Shown here: positions 1-7,320 of the stretch, one piece after another | How the letters are laid out: the number at the start of each line of letters is the position of its first letter | How positions within the stretch are numbered: the first letter of the stretch is position 1 | From: JAKVAV01 sp964651785 | GTDB lineage: Bacteria; Bacteroidota; Bacteroidia; Flavobacteriales_D; Cryomorphaceae | NCBI GenBank assembly: GCA_964651785.1 | Contig: CAZYWJ010000048.1 | Location: forward strand, 1-28,338 | DNA: 28,338 nucleotides | Direction: 5' to 3' | Position numbers and translations under genes: made by a program | The notes under the pieces: model-generated | The model's database searches: none | What the model was told of the DNA's origin: nothing | Seen by the model: only the letters and a program-made list of their open reading frames with translations

Positions 1-73
1 GGCTTGAGTCGAGGTCTTGATCGCGTCCCGCTGAATAGCGGGAAGGTCGCAGGTTCGAATCCTGCCACCCCGA
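1..73 (+). pseudogene. Degenerate tRNA-Pro-like sequence (3' half preserved)
   Basis: The 3' half resembles a bacterial tRNA-Pro: a T arm (stem GCAGG/CCTGC, loop TTCGAAT) at 49-65, a 3' acceptor strand CACCCCG at 66-72 and discriminator A73. The anticodon stem CCCGC/GCGGG (27-31/38-42) closes a loop of only six bases (TGAATA) with no proline anticodon. The D arm (CGAG/CGCG) has one mismatch. The first seven bases (GGCTTGA) do not pair with the 3' acceptor strand, so this copy cannot fold as a normal tRNA. It is probably a relic or an attachment-site-like duplicate of a tRNA-Pro 3' end. It begins at the first base of the window, so a contig-edge artefact is also possible. Confidence 0.5.
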
Positions 74-74
74 C

Positions 75-201
75 GACCTTTAAACCCGTCGATGCAAATC
101 GATGGGTTTTTCATTTCCAAAACCGCGCAAGCTTGCATGCAGGTGGTTTTGGAAATGAAAAACCCACACTTGCGTTGGCAAGTGTGGGTTTAAAGGTTGT
201 C
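75..201. repeat. Nested inverted repeats (large palindromic structure)
   Basis: Three sets of inverted arms lie inside one another or side by side. A perfect 21-base pair of arms runs 104-124 and 145-165, around a spacer that contains the palindrome GCAAGCTTGC (127-136). An 11-bp stem with a four-base loop lies at 163-188. An outer pair, near GACCTTTAAACCC (75-87) and GGGTTTAAAGG (186-196), brackets the unit. The arrangement could act as a transcript end for the upstream tRNA-like sequence or be a small non-autonomous repeat element. The structure is read directly; the role is inferred. Confidence 0.7.
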
Positions 202-226
202 TTCACCCCCGACTCAGGATAACCGA
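124..226 (+). repeat. Intergenic direct repeat, copy A
   Basis: Copy A of a repeat of about 100 bases. It starts CGCGCAAGCTTGCATGCAGG, continues with GGTTTTGGAAATGAAAA, then a hairpin, and ends near CAGGATAACCGA. Copy B at 289-390 matches it nearly base for base in the first 40 positions and again over the last 30. The central hairpin keeps its shape but has changed sequence, with paired (compensatory) changes in its stem. No coding potential is apparent. Confidence 0.75.
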
Positions 227-288
227 CCGCAGGGAGGTAATCCTTCAACACCGATAATTCCCTTTTAACTTCCGGGCAGTCCTAGCCT

Positions 289-390
289 CGCGCAAACTTG
301 CTTGCAGGTGGTTTTGGAAATGAAAACCCTCACGTGCCCCGGCAAGTGAGGGTTTTTATGTTGACTTCATGCCCGATTCAGGATCACCGA
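289..390 (+). repeat. Intergenic direct repeat, copy B
   Basis: Second copy of the repeat seen at 124-226. It runs from CGCGCAAACTTGCTTGCAGG through the shared GGTTTTGGAAATGAAAA segment and a terminator-like hairpin to CAGGATCACCGA. The sequence between 74 and 494 has no gene; these two copies, their hairpins and the promoter of the downstream tRNA are all that I see there. Confidence 0.75.
327..357 (+). terminator. Terminator-like hairpin in repeat copy B
   Basis: The stem CCCTCAC/GTGAGGG (327-333/346-352) extends inward with one mismatch to a short loop and is followed by five T residues at 353-357. This is the form of a rho-independent terminator. The equivalent hairpin in copy A (163-188) has only three T residues after it. 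Confidence 0.6.
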
Positions 391-453
391 TCTTCCTGAG
401 CCGGAGTAAGTAATCTGCCAAATCCAGCTCACGAAAATCTTTCCGTTAATGCA

Positions 454-483
454 TTGAAATCACCTTTCCACAATGTAATTTTA
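454..483 (+). promoter_or_regulatory. Promoter of tRNA-Thr (Bacteroidota type)
   Basis: TTG at 454-456 and TAATTTTA at 476-483 are separated by 19 bases. This matches the Bacteroidota layout TTG-N19-TAnnTTTG except for the last base of the -7 box. The predicted transcript would begin about five bases before the tRNA. The position relative to a certain tRNA gene is the main support. Confidence 0.5.
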
Positions 484-494
484 CACCCGGATTC

Positions 495-567
495 GCCTCT
501 TTAGCTCAGTCGGTAGAGCAATGCTTTCGTAAAGCATGGGTCGCAGGTTCAAGTCCTGTAGGAGGCT
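495..567 (+). tRNA. trnT: tRNA-Thr (anticodon CGT)
   Basis: A complete cloverleaf can be read. Acceptor strands GCCTCTT (495-501) and AGGAGGC (560-566) pair with one G-T. The D arm contains AGCTCAGTCGGTAGAGCA. The anticodon stem ATGCT/AGCAT encloses loop TTCGTAA with anticodon CGT, which reads ACG threonine codons. The T arm is GCAGG-TTCAAGT-CCTGT. Discriminator is T567. No CCA is encoded. A terminator follows directly at 576-602. Confidence 0.95.
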
Positions 568-575
568 CTCTTAAA

Positions 576-602
576 GCTTGACGGATTCGTCAGGCTTTTT
601 TA
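576..602 (+). terminator. Rho-independent terminator of tRNA-Thr
   Basis: The stem GCTTGACG/CGTCAGGC (576-583/588-595), with one G-T pair, closes loop GATT and is followed by a run of T residues from 596. It lies nine bases after the tRNA. Confidence 0.85.
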
Positions 603-719
603 TTTGTTGACAAATAGCTCTACACTATGGAAGAAAAATCCAGAGCTTGACTTCATGATCGAACCTGATCGAAAATTCAAAAGTTCAATTTTACGCCACC
701 ATTACCCCCGTGTTAATTC

Positions 720-748
720 GGTTAACCAATTGCTCACGGTGGGTTAAC
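720..748. promoter_or_regulatory. Paired GGTTAAC sites, possible operator
   Basis: The palindrome GGTTAACC (720-727) and a second GGTTAAC (742-748) form an inverted pair with centres about 21 bases apart, two helical turns. A further GTTAA lies at 712-716. The pair sits 50-75 bases before the TonB-dependent receptor start, a suitable place for a regulator. No regulator gene is adjacent in the window. The site is seen; its function is inferred. Confidence 0.3.
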
Positions 749-769
749 AGCAAAATTTGATGCTCGGTC

Positions 770-777
770 TACCTTCG
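770..777 (+). promoter_or_regulatory. Possible -7 element of the TonB receptor gene
   Basis: TACCTTCG fits the form TAnnTTCG and lies 19 bases before the ATG. No well-spaced TTG was found upstream (the nearest TTTG is only ten bases away), so support is weak. Confidence 0.25.
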
Positions 778-796
778 CCCTTCCAAAAAACCAATC

Positions 797-3700
797 ATGT
801 TAAGAGTCCTCAGTTTAATTGGTCTGATGTGTCTGTTCAGCGACGTCATTTTCTCTCAAGGTACCGTGCGAGGAAAGGTAACGGACGATCTCGGAGAGAC
901 GGTAATCGGTGCGACTATCGTTTTAAAAAATAATCCGGGCACTGGAACGGTAACCGACTTCGACGGTAACTATTCTTTGCAAATCAAATCAACCGAACCT
1001 GTCACTCTCTTGGTTTCATTTATCGGTTTCCAATCACAAGAGGCTACCGTAAATCCTACGGCGGGCGAGGTGATCATTCGAAATTTTGATCTCGTGGCAG
1101 AGAACTTCGAGATGAATGAGGTGGTAATCGAGGCGAAGGCCAATCGGGCAGGAGACTTCTATATGGAAAAAGTAAAGATGAATGCCGCGACCAGCATTGA
1201 CTATATTTCATCGGAAACTATCCGTAAGATCGGAGATAGCAATGTAAGCTCTGCCGTGAAAAGGGTGACGGGGGTTTCTACGGTAGGAAATTTTGTGACG
1301 GTTCGTGGACTTGCCGACCGTTATATTCTCACCACTATTAATGGGAATCGAATTCCAACCCTTGATCCTTTTACCAACAATCTGCGACTCGATATTTTCC
1401 CGACGGGGTTAGTTGACAATTTAGTGGTAACCAAAACGGGCGATCCCGCTCTACCGGGAGATTGGTCGGGCGCCTACATCTCCGTGGAAACGAAAGATTA
1501 TCCCGATAAGTTTACTCTGTCAGTTAAATCTTCTTTCGGATACAATGATCAATCCACAGGTAAAGAAATATTGACCTCAAGAGGAAGTGAGACGGATTGG
1601 TTAGGGTTCGATAATGGATACAGAGACATTCCCGATGGTGTGCCCCGATTACAGGAAGATTTCCCCCGATATAATGGATCACCAAATTTATATCAGCAAT
1701 TTGAGTTTTTGGGATTGGGTGATTATTTGAATCAATTCGGAATTACTGAAAATACCACTATTTCGAGTGGGGATGCTTTTCATCAATTGGGACTTATTGA
1801 ACTTGATTTCATGGGGGCTGCAGAATTTGGAAATACCAGCTCAGTTAATCAAGCAATCGCTGATTACAAAGAGGAATATTCATTATCGTTTTTCAGATCA
1901 GGATTGAATAGTGAATTAGAGGATATAGGCAGATCTTTCAATAATAATAATTGGTTTGCCATCAGTGAGCAAGCCCCGATTAATTTTAGTCAAAACATAA
2001 GCATTGGTGATCAAACAAAACTTTTTGGAAAGACTCTGGGAATAGTGGGAGGACTGCGGTATAGCTCAGATTATCGCTATGACCCGGAGGCCTCTCTAAA
2101 TCGCACGACACAAGGAGATGTAATCCAAGTTGATGGTAGAGATAGTGTACCAGCTATAGTAAACCTCGATCAAGAATTGAGCAGAGTATCACATAGTCTG
2201 AGCGGACTATTGAAATTGTCTTATAAACTCAATTCAAATAACAGTGTCTCGCTTATGTTTATGCCGAATTTATTTGGTCAAAACAGTGTCCGAAGGTATG
2301 CCGGCCAAAACGAAAATACTTCAGGAAATATATTGATCTTCGGAGATGATCAGTTTTATGAGGAGAGACAACAATTCGTTTATCAGTATAAATCGGAGCA
2401 CTACTTTCCGGGAAGTGGAATTAAAATAGATGTAGATGGCTCATTTTCTGATGGACAGAGAAATGTTTTAGATTTTAAAGACACCAGATACATCCTAGAT
2501 CAAGGGATCTTACAGTTTGATGCAAACTTTAACCCTGATCGTAGGTACAGGTATATGGAGGATGATATGATTGATACACGCATATCCGTTGAAATTCCGG
2601 TGACTGAAGATAAGCGCCGGTCAAAACTCTTTGTTGGCGGTGGATATAACAAAAATGACCGTCAAAATGAACAAGTAGTTTATCGTTTAAGAGGTTTATC
2701 CGGTAATTTAATTGAAGGTTCGTTGGAAGATGAATTCAATGAAGAGAATTTTGTTATCGGTTCAGATCAGGGACAAGGGTACTACTATACGGCTAGCGTT
2801 ACTGAATTAGGTAGCGATATAGGTTTCAGAGATATATATGCTTTTTATGTTAAGTCAGATCATCAATTTAATGAGCGATTCAGAACAGTAGGTGGAGTTA
2901 GAGTTGAGTATACAGATATCTACCAAGATATTTTGGGTTATTATGAAAGAGGCCTACCGGTAGACTCTCCCGAGCGCGAATCACTCGGACCGGATTTAGC
3001 AAATCCCGCGGATAAGGAAGAATGGAGCATCTTACCCAGCATTAATATTATTTACAAGCTTCAAGAAAGTAAAGATGCTCCCTTTAATATTAGAGCCAGC
3101 TATTTTCGATCTATTGCACGACCTAGTTTTAGAGAATTATCACCGCTTAATTTATTTGATTTCGAACTTCGAGGAAGAGTTGGAGGTGATCCGAACCTGA
3201 GGATTTCCCAAATTGACAACTTTGATTTAAGGTTGGAAAAATATACCGAATCAAACAGTCTGTTTTCAGTAACGATTTTCTATAAGGAATTTAAAGATCA
3301 TATAGAACTGATTGCACCACCGGGAGGCGACAATTTTACGTGGCAGAATGTACCTGAATCATATGCCGCAGGAGTGGAATTCGAAGCAAAATTAGATTTG
3401 ATCGAAAATCTTGAATTCAGAGGAAATCTTTCCCTCATTACTTCCGAAACTACAGTGACGGAGCCCGTGAAGGAAACAAGACCAATGTTTGGACAAGCTC
3501 CTTACATAGTGAATTTGATGTTCACGTATGATTTTGAAGAACTCGGTTTGCTGGCTACAGCATCTTATAATGTGCAAGGTCCGAAACTAGCAGTGGTCGC
3601 AGGGGCGGGAGATGCTGCTCCCAATATTTTTGAGCTTCCGCGAAATGTGGTGGATATCAACCTCAATAAAAAGTTAGGCGAGCATTTTTCGGTGGGTTTC

Positions 3701-3826
3701 AAGATCAGAGACCTTATAAATAACCCCGTACGCAGAGCTTACGATTTCGACGAGGGCTATCTCCTCGATTTCAGCAGCGTGAGGTGGGGAACTATTTATC
3801 AATTCAATGTTTCATACAATATATAA
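797..3826 (+). CDS. TonB-dependent outer-membrane receptor with carboxypeptidase-regulatory-like domain
   Basis: The 1009-residue protein starts with a signal peptide (about residues 1-20, ending FSQ). A carboxypeptidase-regulatory-like beta-sandwich follows (about 21-112; motif GKVTDDLGETVIGATI, then TDFDGNYSL). A plug domain lies at about 125-235 (SSAVKRVTGVSTVGNFVTVRG, then RYILTTINGNRIP). The rest is a long beta-barrel that ends FNVSYNI. Such receptors take up ligands across the outer membrane with energy from TonB-ExbBD; the ligand cannot be read from sequence. No SusD partner is adjacent. Instead the next gene begins ten bases after the stop and opens a series of secreted paralogues, so the receptor and these proteins may work together (inference). 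The ATG at 797 directly precedes the signal peptide. Confidence 0.93.
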   Translation: MLRVLSLIGLMCLFSDVIFSQGTVRGKVTDDLGETVIGATIVLKNNPGTGTVTDFDGNYSLQIKSTEPVTLLVSFIGFQSQEATVNPTAGEVIIRNFDLVAENFEMNEVVIEAKANRAGDFYMEKVKMNAATSIDYISSETIRKIGDSNVSSAVKRVTGVSTVGNFVTVRGLADRYILTTINGNRIPTLDPFTNNLRLDIFPTGLVDNLVVTKTGDPALPGDWSGAYISVETKDYPDKFTLSVKSSFGYNDQSTGKEILTSRGSETDWLGFDNGYRDIPDGVPRLQEDFPRYNGSPNLYQQFEFLGLGDYLNQFGITENTTISSGDAFHQLGLIELDFMGAAEFGNTSSVNQAIADYKEEYSLSFFRSGLNSELEDIGRSFNNNNWFAISEQAPINFSQNISIGDQTKLFGKTLGIVGGLRYSSDYRYDPEASLNRTTQGDVIQVDGRDSVPAIVNLDQELSRVSHSLSGLLKLSYKLNSNNSVSLMFMPNLFGQNSVRRYAGQNENTSGNILIFGDDQFYEERQQFVYQYKSEHYFPGSGIKIDVDGSFSDGQRNVLDFKDTRYILDQGILQFDANFNPDRRYRYMEDDMIDTRISVEIPVTEDKRRSKLFVGGGYNKNDRQNEQVVYRLRGLSGNLIEGSLEDEFNEENFVIGSDQGQGYYYTASVTELGSDIGFRDIYAFYVKSDHQFNERFRTVGGVRVEYTDIYQDILGYYERGLPVDSPERESLGPDLANPADKEEWSILPSINIIYKLQESKDAPFNIRASYFRSIARPSFRELSPLNLFDFELRGRVGGDPNLRISQIDNFDLRLEKYTESNSLFSVTIFYKEFKDHIELIAPPGGDNFTWQNVPESYAAGVEFEAKLDLIENLEFRGNLSLITSETTVTEPVKETRPMFGQAPYIVNLMFTYDFEELGLLATASYNVQGPKLAVVAGAGDAAPNIFELPRNVVDINLNKKLGEHFSVGFKIRDLINNPVRRAYDFDEGYLLDFSSVRWGTIYQFNVSYNI

Positions 3827-3836
3827 TTCGCGTATA

Positions 3837-5168
3837 ATGAAGCGTCGCACTATTTATTTTCTGACTTCTGCCATTATTTTGGTTTTGGTCTTAATAGCTG
3901 ATTTTGGCTACAGCCAAAACGCCATCGAAAACCTGATCGTTGAGACCTACTACATCGCTGATGCGAATGATGCTGCCCATGATGATGAGGGAACCAACTT
4001 GCCTGAAGGAAGTGTGACTTATCGAGTTTTTCTTGATTTGGCTCCAGGGTATCAAATAAAAGAACTTTTTGGAACTGATCGAAATCCTTGGTTCATCAGA
4101 AGTACAGAGCTGATATGGAATAACTCTGATAGAGGTGTAACTCTTGGCAGCAATCTAGGCGACAATAGATTAGATGAAAATACTGTTGCCTTAGATTCAT
4201 ATGTTACAATTGGAGCGGCTTCAGATGCACATTATGGAATACCAAAGTATCTTGATACTGATGGCTCAATCGTGGGAGGTGAGAATAATGACGGGGGGTC
4301 TGAATCTGTCGAAGGTGGACTATTGGTACATGCAAATGCAGAAATTGATATTCCGCTTACTACCTCAGACGGACTTATTGAGGTTGACGAAAGTCTTATT
4401 CCTTCGCTCTCTGCAGGCCTGATTCCTTCTCTGCAATTCGTTTTTTCAAATGAAATTAACGATAGTGTATTTGCTACCACTGGAACGTCAAGATTACAGC
4501 CTACAACGAGTGTTTCCGGAATAACAGAAGAAAACATTATACTAATTGCTCAAATTACCACTTTGGGCGAATTGGAATTTAATTTCAATGTGGTACTTCT
4601 CGATGAAAATGAAAACCCGTATGTATTTGTTGCGGACAGCGCCCGACAAGATTCTGCTATAAGCCCCTACCTCTCCTTCCCACCCGAATGCGGTTGCACC
4701 GATCCGGATTATTTGGAGTATGACCCCGCCGCTCCTTGCGATGATGGCTCGTGCGAAACGTTGATTGTTTTTGGTTGCGGAGATCCGGATGCATGCAACT
4801 ATGATCCGTCCGTTAATTTCAGCATACCACAACTTTGCTGCTACGGCATTAATGACTGCAACGGCTTGGATTGGACGATTATCTGTCCTCAGCTAAGTGC
4901 GGAAGAGGTAAGGCTCGATTTCGGAATTACTGCCTATCCGAATCCGACTCGCGGTAAAGCTTGGGTGGAAATTGCTTCTGATCAATCTCATGATGCGGAG
5001 TTGTTTATTTACGATTTGCAAGGAAAAGTCGTTCATCGCGAAGGCATCCTCATCCGGTCAGGAACCGAAAGCATTGCTATCCCTGTGGAGCAATTGCCGG
5101 CAGGCACCTACCTGGTGCGCATTTCCAATGAGGAAATCAATGAAACCACACTGCTGATTAAGAATTAA
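3837..5168 (+). CDS. Secreted T9SS protein of the local paralogue family (member 1)
   Basis: This 443-residue protein uses the ATG at 3837, which opens the signal peptide MKRRTIYFLTSAIILVLVLI; an in-frame ATG at 3807 overlaps the receptor gene and gives a poorer leader. Residues about 30-280 form the module shared with the genes at 5301, 6488, 7321 and 11087 (VETYYIADANDA, VTYRVFLDL, NTVALDSY, NNDGGS, LIAQITT). Two cysteine units of GCTDP type follow (CGCTDPDYLEYDP, DDGSC, then GCGDPDACNYDP). The C-terminal 80 residues are a type A T9SS sorting domain (AYPNPTRGKAWVEI, LPAGTYLVRI, TTLLIKN), so the product should be exported through the outer membrane and anchored or released. The function of the shared module is unknown to me. 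Confidence 0.85.
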   Translation: MKRRTIYFLTSAIILVLVLIADFGYSQNAIENLIVETYYIADANDAAHDDEGTNLPEGSVTYRVFLDLAPGYQIKELFGTDRNPWFIRSTELIWNNSDRGVTLGSNLGDNRLDENTVALDSYVTIGAASDAHYGIPKYLDTDGSIVGGENNDGGSESVEGGLLVHANAEIDIPLTTSDGLIEVDESLIPSLSAGLIPSLQFVFSNEINDSVFATTGTSRLQPTTSVSGITEENIILIAQITTLGELEFNFNVVLLDENENPYVFVADSARQDSAISPYLSFPPECGCTDPDYLEYDPAAPCDDGSCETLIVFGCGDPDACNYDPSVNFSIPQLCCYGINDCNGLDWTIICPQLSAEEVRLDFGITAYPNPTRGKAWVEIASDQSHDAELFIYDLQGKVVHREGILIRSGTESIAIPVEQLPAGTYLVRISNEEINETTLLIKN

Positions 5169-5199
5169 CACAATTCACATTGGCTTCGCAGTCACTTAA

Positions 5200-5227
5200 C
5201 TTTCTTTGAACAAAAGCATAAAGAAAG
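5200..5227. other. Intergenic hairpin between paralogues 1 and 2
   Basis: CTTTCTTT (5200-5207) and AAAGAAAG (5220-5227) are perfect inverted arms around a 12-base loop. No T run follows, so termination is doubtful; an RNA-processing or stability role within the operon is possible. Confidence 0.4.
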
Positions 5228-5300
5228 GGTAAGGGTTTAGGCATCTGGTTGGGGTTTCAGTCCGGTAATTTTGGGGTTTAAACGGAAAATAAGTCCCAAC

Positions 5301-6482
5301 ATGAAAAAATCTTTACTCCCCCTTACTTCTCTTGGAATATTAATGTCTTCTCTGGCTTTTGGCCAATATGCACCACCTGATTGCGGAGCGGTTGAGGCCA
5401 TTTTAGTAGAAAAATACTACATCGCCGATGCAAACGATGCTACGGACGAAGACGGAGGCTCTTTGCCTGAAGGTGCCGTGACTTACCGCGTTTACGTTGA
5501 TATGAAAAGTGACTATGTGTTAGAGTCGGTTTTCGGATCAATGGATAATCCCCTTTCAATAACCACCACTACCGAATTCTTTAATAACGAAGACCGCGGT
5601 GAAGAAACCGGTGATGCCATTGACTCGGGTCGCTTAGGCGATAACACGGTTGCATTGGATTCGTACATTACCTTAAACGCCGCAGGCGATGAGCATTTGG
5701 CCGTTCTTAAATCAGAAGATACTGACGGAAACATCGTTGCAGGCGATGAAAACGATGGTGGAAGTGAAGGTGTAAATGGTGGTCTTCTCGTAAACAATGA
5801 CCCTGAAATCGGAATTCCGCTTACGGAAGCAGATGGATTGGTAGAAGGTGGAATAATTTCGGCTGCTACAGGTGAAGGAGCAGCGGTTACGCTTATCGGT
5901 CTGGATGCCTCACCATTGGGTGATGTGAATAGCTCAGAAGATTTGATCGTGACTAATGGTTCTTGGGCCGTGCTTGGCGGAGTGGTAGGTCCTACCGAAG
6001 AAAACAGAGTTTTGATCGCTCAAATTACCACCGATGGTGAGTTCGAATTCGAAATTAATTTCCGCGTAGGTATCCCTGAAGAACTACAGTGCAATACCAG
6101 CAACTGTCACGAAGACATGGACTTTGTAGCCGTTTTGACCGAGGAGCAAATGGTGAGTTCCATTCAGAATGACCGTATTTGTTCATTGAATGGTCTTACA
6201 GTGATAGTTAGCACGGAGGAAGAAGAAATGGCCCAGCAAGGATTCTCCATTTATCCCAACCCTGCTGAAGAAATGGTAACGGTAGCCCTGAATCCTCAGT
6301 GGACGGGAGATTTTACTTACCGCATCTATGACATTTCAGGCCGCGTGGTTAAAAGCGGAAATCCGAATCAATTCGGAGAAGGTTTAATGAGTTTCAATGT
6401 TTCTGATCTTTTGACGGGAACTTATCTCATCGAAATAGAAAACGATGGAGTGACTTCTACAGAGCGTTTCGTTAAAAAATAA
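5301..6482 (+). CDS. Secreted T9SS protein of the local paralogue family (member 2)
   Basis: The 393-residue product starts at the ATG at 5301, which opens the signal peptide MKKSLLPLTSLGILMSSLAF; an upstream in-frame ATG (5271) would add ten residues before it. The shared module covers about residues 30-270 and has all family motifs: VEKYYIADANDA, VTYRVYVDM, FFNNEDRG, NTVALDSY, KSEDTDGNI, NDGGSEG, GIPLTEADGL, GSWAVLGG, ENRVLIAQITTDGE. A short linker with three cysteines precedes the type A T9SS sorting domain (IYPNPAEEMVTVAL, YDISGRVV, LTGTYLIEI, RFVKK). There are no GCTDP repeats. It lies 132 bases after member 1 and five before member 3, so it is likely cotranscribed with member 3. Confidence 0.85.
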   Translation: MKKSLLPLTSLGILMSSLAFGQYAPPDCGAVEAILVEKYYIADANDATDEDGGSLPEGAVTYRVYVDMKSDYVLESVFGSMDNPLSITTTTEFFNNEDRGEETGDAIDSGRLGDNTVALDSYITLNAAGDEHLAVLKSEDTDGNIVAGDENDGGSEGVNGGLLVNNDPEIGIPLTEADGLVEGGIISAATGEGAAVTLIGLDASPLGDVNSSEDLIVTNGSWAVLGGVVGPTEENRVLIAQITTDGEFEFEINFRVGIPEELQCNTSNCHEDMDFVAVLTEEQMVSSIQNDRICSLNGLTVIVSTEEEEMAQQGFSIYPNPAEEMVTVALNPQWTGDFTYRIYDISGRVVKSGNPNQFGEGLMSFNVSDLLTGTYLIEIENDGVTSTERFVKK

Positions 6483-6487
6483 GTTTA

Positions 6488-7318
6488 GTGAAAGCGATTG
6501 CACTTATATCGTTTTTTGCGCTGACTCATCTCTTCTGCTTTAGTCAAGGTCTCGAAGAGGTCTTCGTCGAGACGTATTATATCGCTGATGCAGAAGATGA
6601 GAAAGATCCCTCTGCTCAAGGTTTGAAGGCCGGAATGGTGACGTATAGAATTTGGGTCGACATGAAAGAGGGCTACAAATTGCTCTCGGTTTATGGCGCT
6701 CCCGGCCATCCGCTGAGGCTATTTACGAACACTTCTTTTTTCAACGATACCACAAACGGCAGCATCAAAGCTCCCGAAATTTATCCTTCTCATCTGGGTA
6801 ATAACGCCTTGCTGCTTGATTCGTACATCGCGATAAGCGGTGCGAACAAGACGGGGCTCGCCGTAAAAAAAGAGGATGACAAAGATGGGAGTGTTGTTAA
6901 GCCAAAAGTCAATACCGATAACCCTACGATTATCGAACGAGGTGTCTTGATGAGTCAAAAGCCGGATGCGGGAATACCTATTCGGGAGGCTGATGGATTC
7001 ATGCACGGCAGTGTACCCGCCTTGGTGATTTTCGGTCACGATTTTGCCGCCTTCGGAAATTCGAATCACTTAGGTGAGATAGAATTTGACAACGGAGCTT
7101 GGGCCGTTTTCAAAGGTTTGAAAGGTCCGTTTCCGGAGAAGAACTATTTGCTGATCGCTCAAGTGACTACGGATGGCGACCTTTCTTTTGAGCTCAATCT
7201 TCAAATTGCTTCACCTCGAGGCGAAACCGAATATTACGTAGCACGAAATCCGGAAGAAGGTCAACTGACCCATCCCGATTTAATATTTCCAAAACCCGAT
7301 CAATCATTGACCAACTAA
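6488..7318 (+). CDS. Secreted paralogue without T9SS sorting domain (member 3)
   Basis: This 276-residue protein begins at a GTG five bases after the previous stop; the GTG is the only start that keeps the leader MKAIALISFFALTHLFCFSQ. The shared module fills almost the whole product (VETYYIADAEDE, VTYRIWVDM, LLDSYIAI, GIPIREADGF, GAWAVFKG, LLIAQVTTDGDLSFELN). It ends at LIFPKPDQSLTN, just where the module ends in its relatives, and has no sorting domain and no cysteine repeats. It also departs from consensus where others have FFNNEDRG (here FFNDTTNG). The Sec signal with no T9SS signal predicts a periplasmic location, different from its siblings. It could be a truncated copy or a functional periplasmic partner; the intact module and the tight spacing favour a functional gene. 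Confidence 0.8.
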   Translation: MKAIALISFFALTHLFCFSQGLEEVFVETYYIADAEDEKDPSAQGLKAGMVTYRIWVDMKEGYKLLSVYGAPGHPLRLFTNTSFFNDTTNGSIKAPEIYPSHLGNNALLLDSYIAISGANKTGLAVKKEDDKDGSVVKPKVNTDNPTIIERGVLMSQKPDAGIPIREADGFMHGSVPALVIFGHDFAAFGNSNHLGEIEFDNGAWAVFKGLKGPFPEKNYLLIAQVTTDGDLSFELNLQIASPRGETEYYVARNPEEGQLTHPDLIFPKPDQSLTN

Positions 7319-7320
7319 TC

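Noticed and set aside
4..222. Open frame of 72 codons across the tRNA-like sequence and repeats
   Set aside because: It translates a tRNA-like sequence and inverted repeats, has no start context and no protein-like composition.
605..640. E. coli-like promoter TTGACA with a TATGGA box after the tRNA-Thr terminator
   Set aside because: Bacteroidota use a different promoter form, the spacing is poor, and no gene starts nearby.
797..3826. Base-composition mosaic in the TonB receptor gene suggesting recombination
   Set aside because: Some central 60-base lines are near 30 percent GC and some end lines near 50-55 percent, but other central lines are as GC-rich as the ends; there is no clean boundary by eye.
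4232..4537. Minus-strand open frames inside the paralogue genes (also 5513-5797, 7539-7820, 11278-11619)
   Set aside because: They recur at the same place in each paralogue because they mirror the conserved plus-strand protein; the plus-strand genes have signal peptides and sorting domains.
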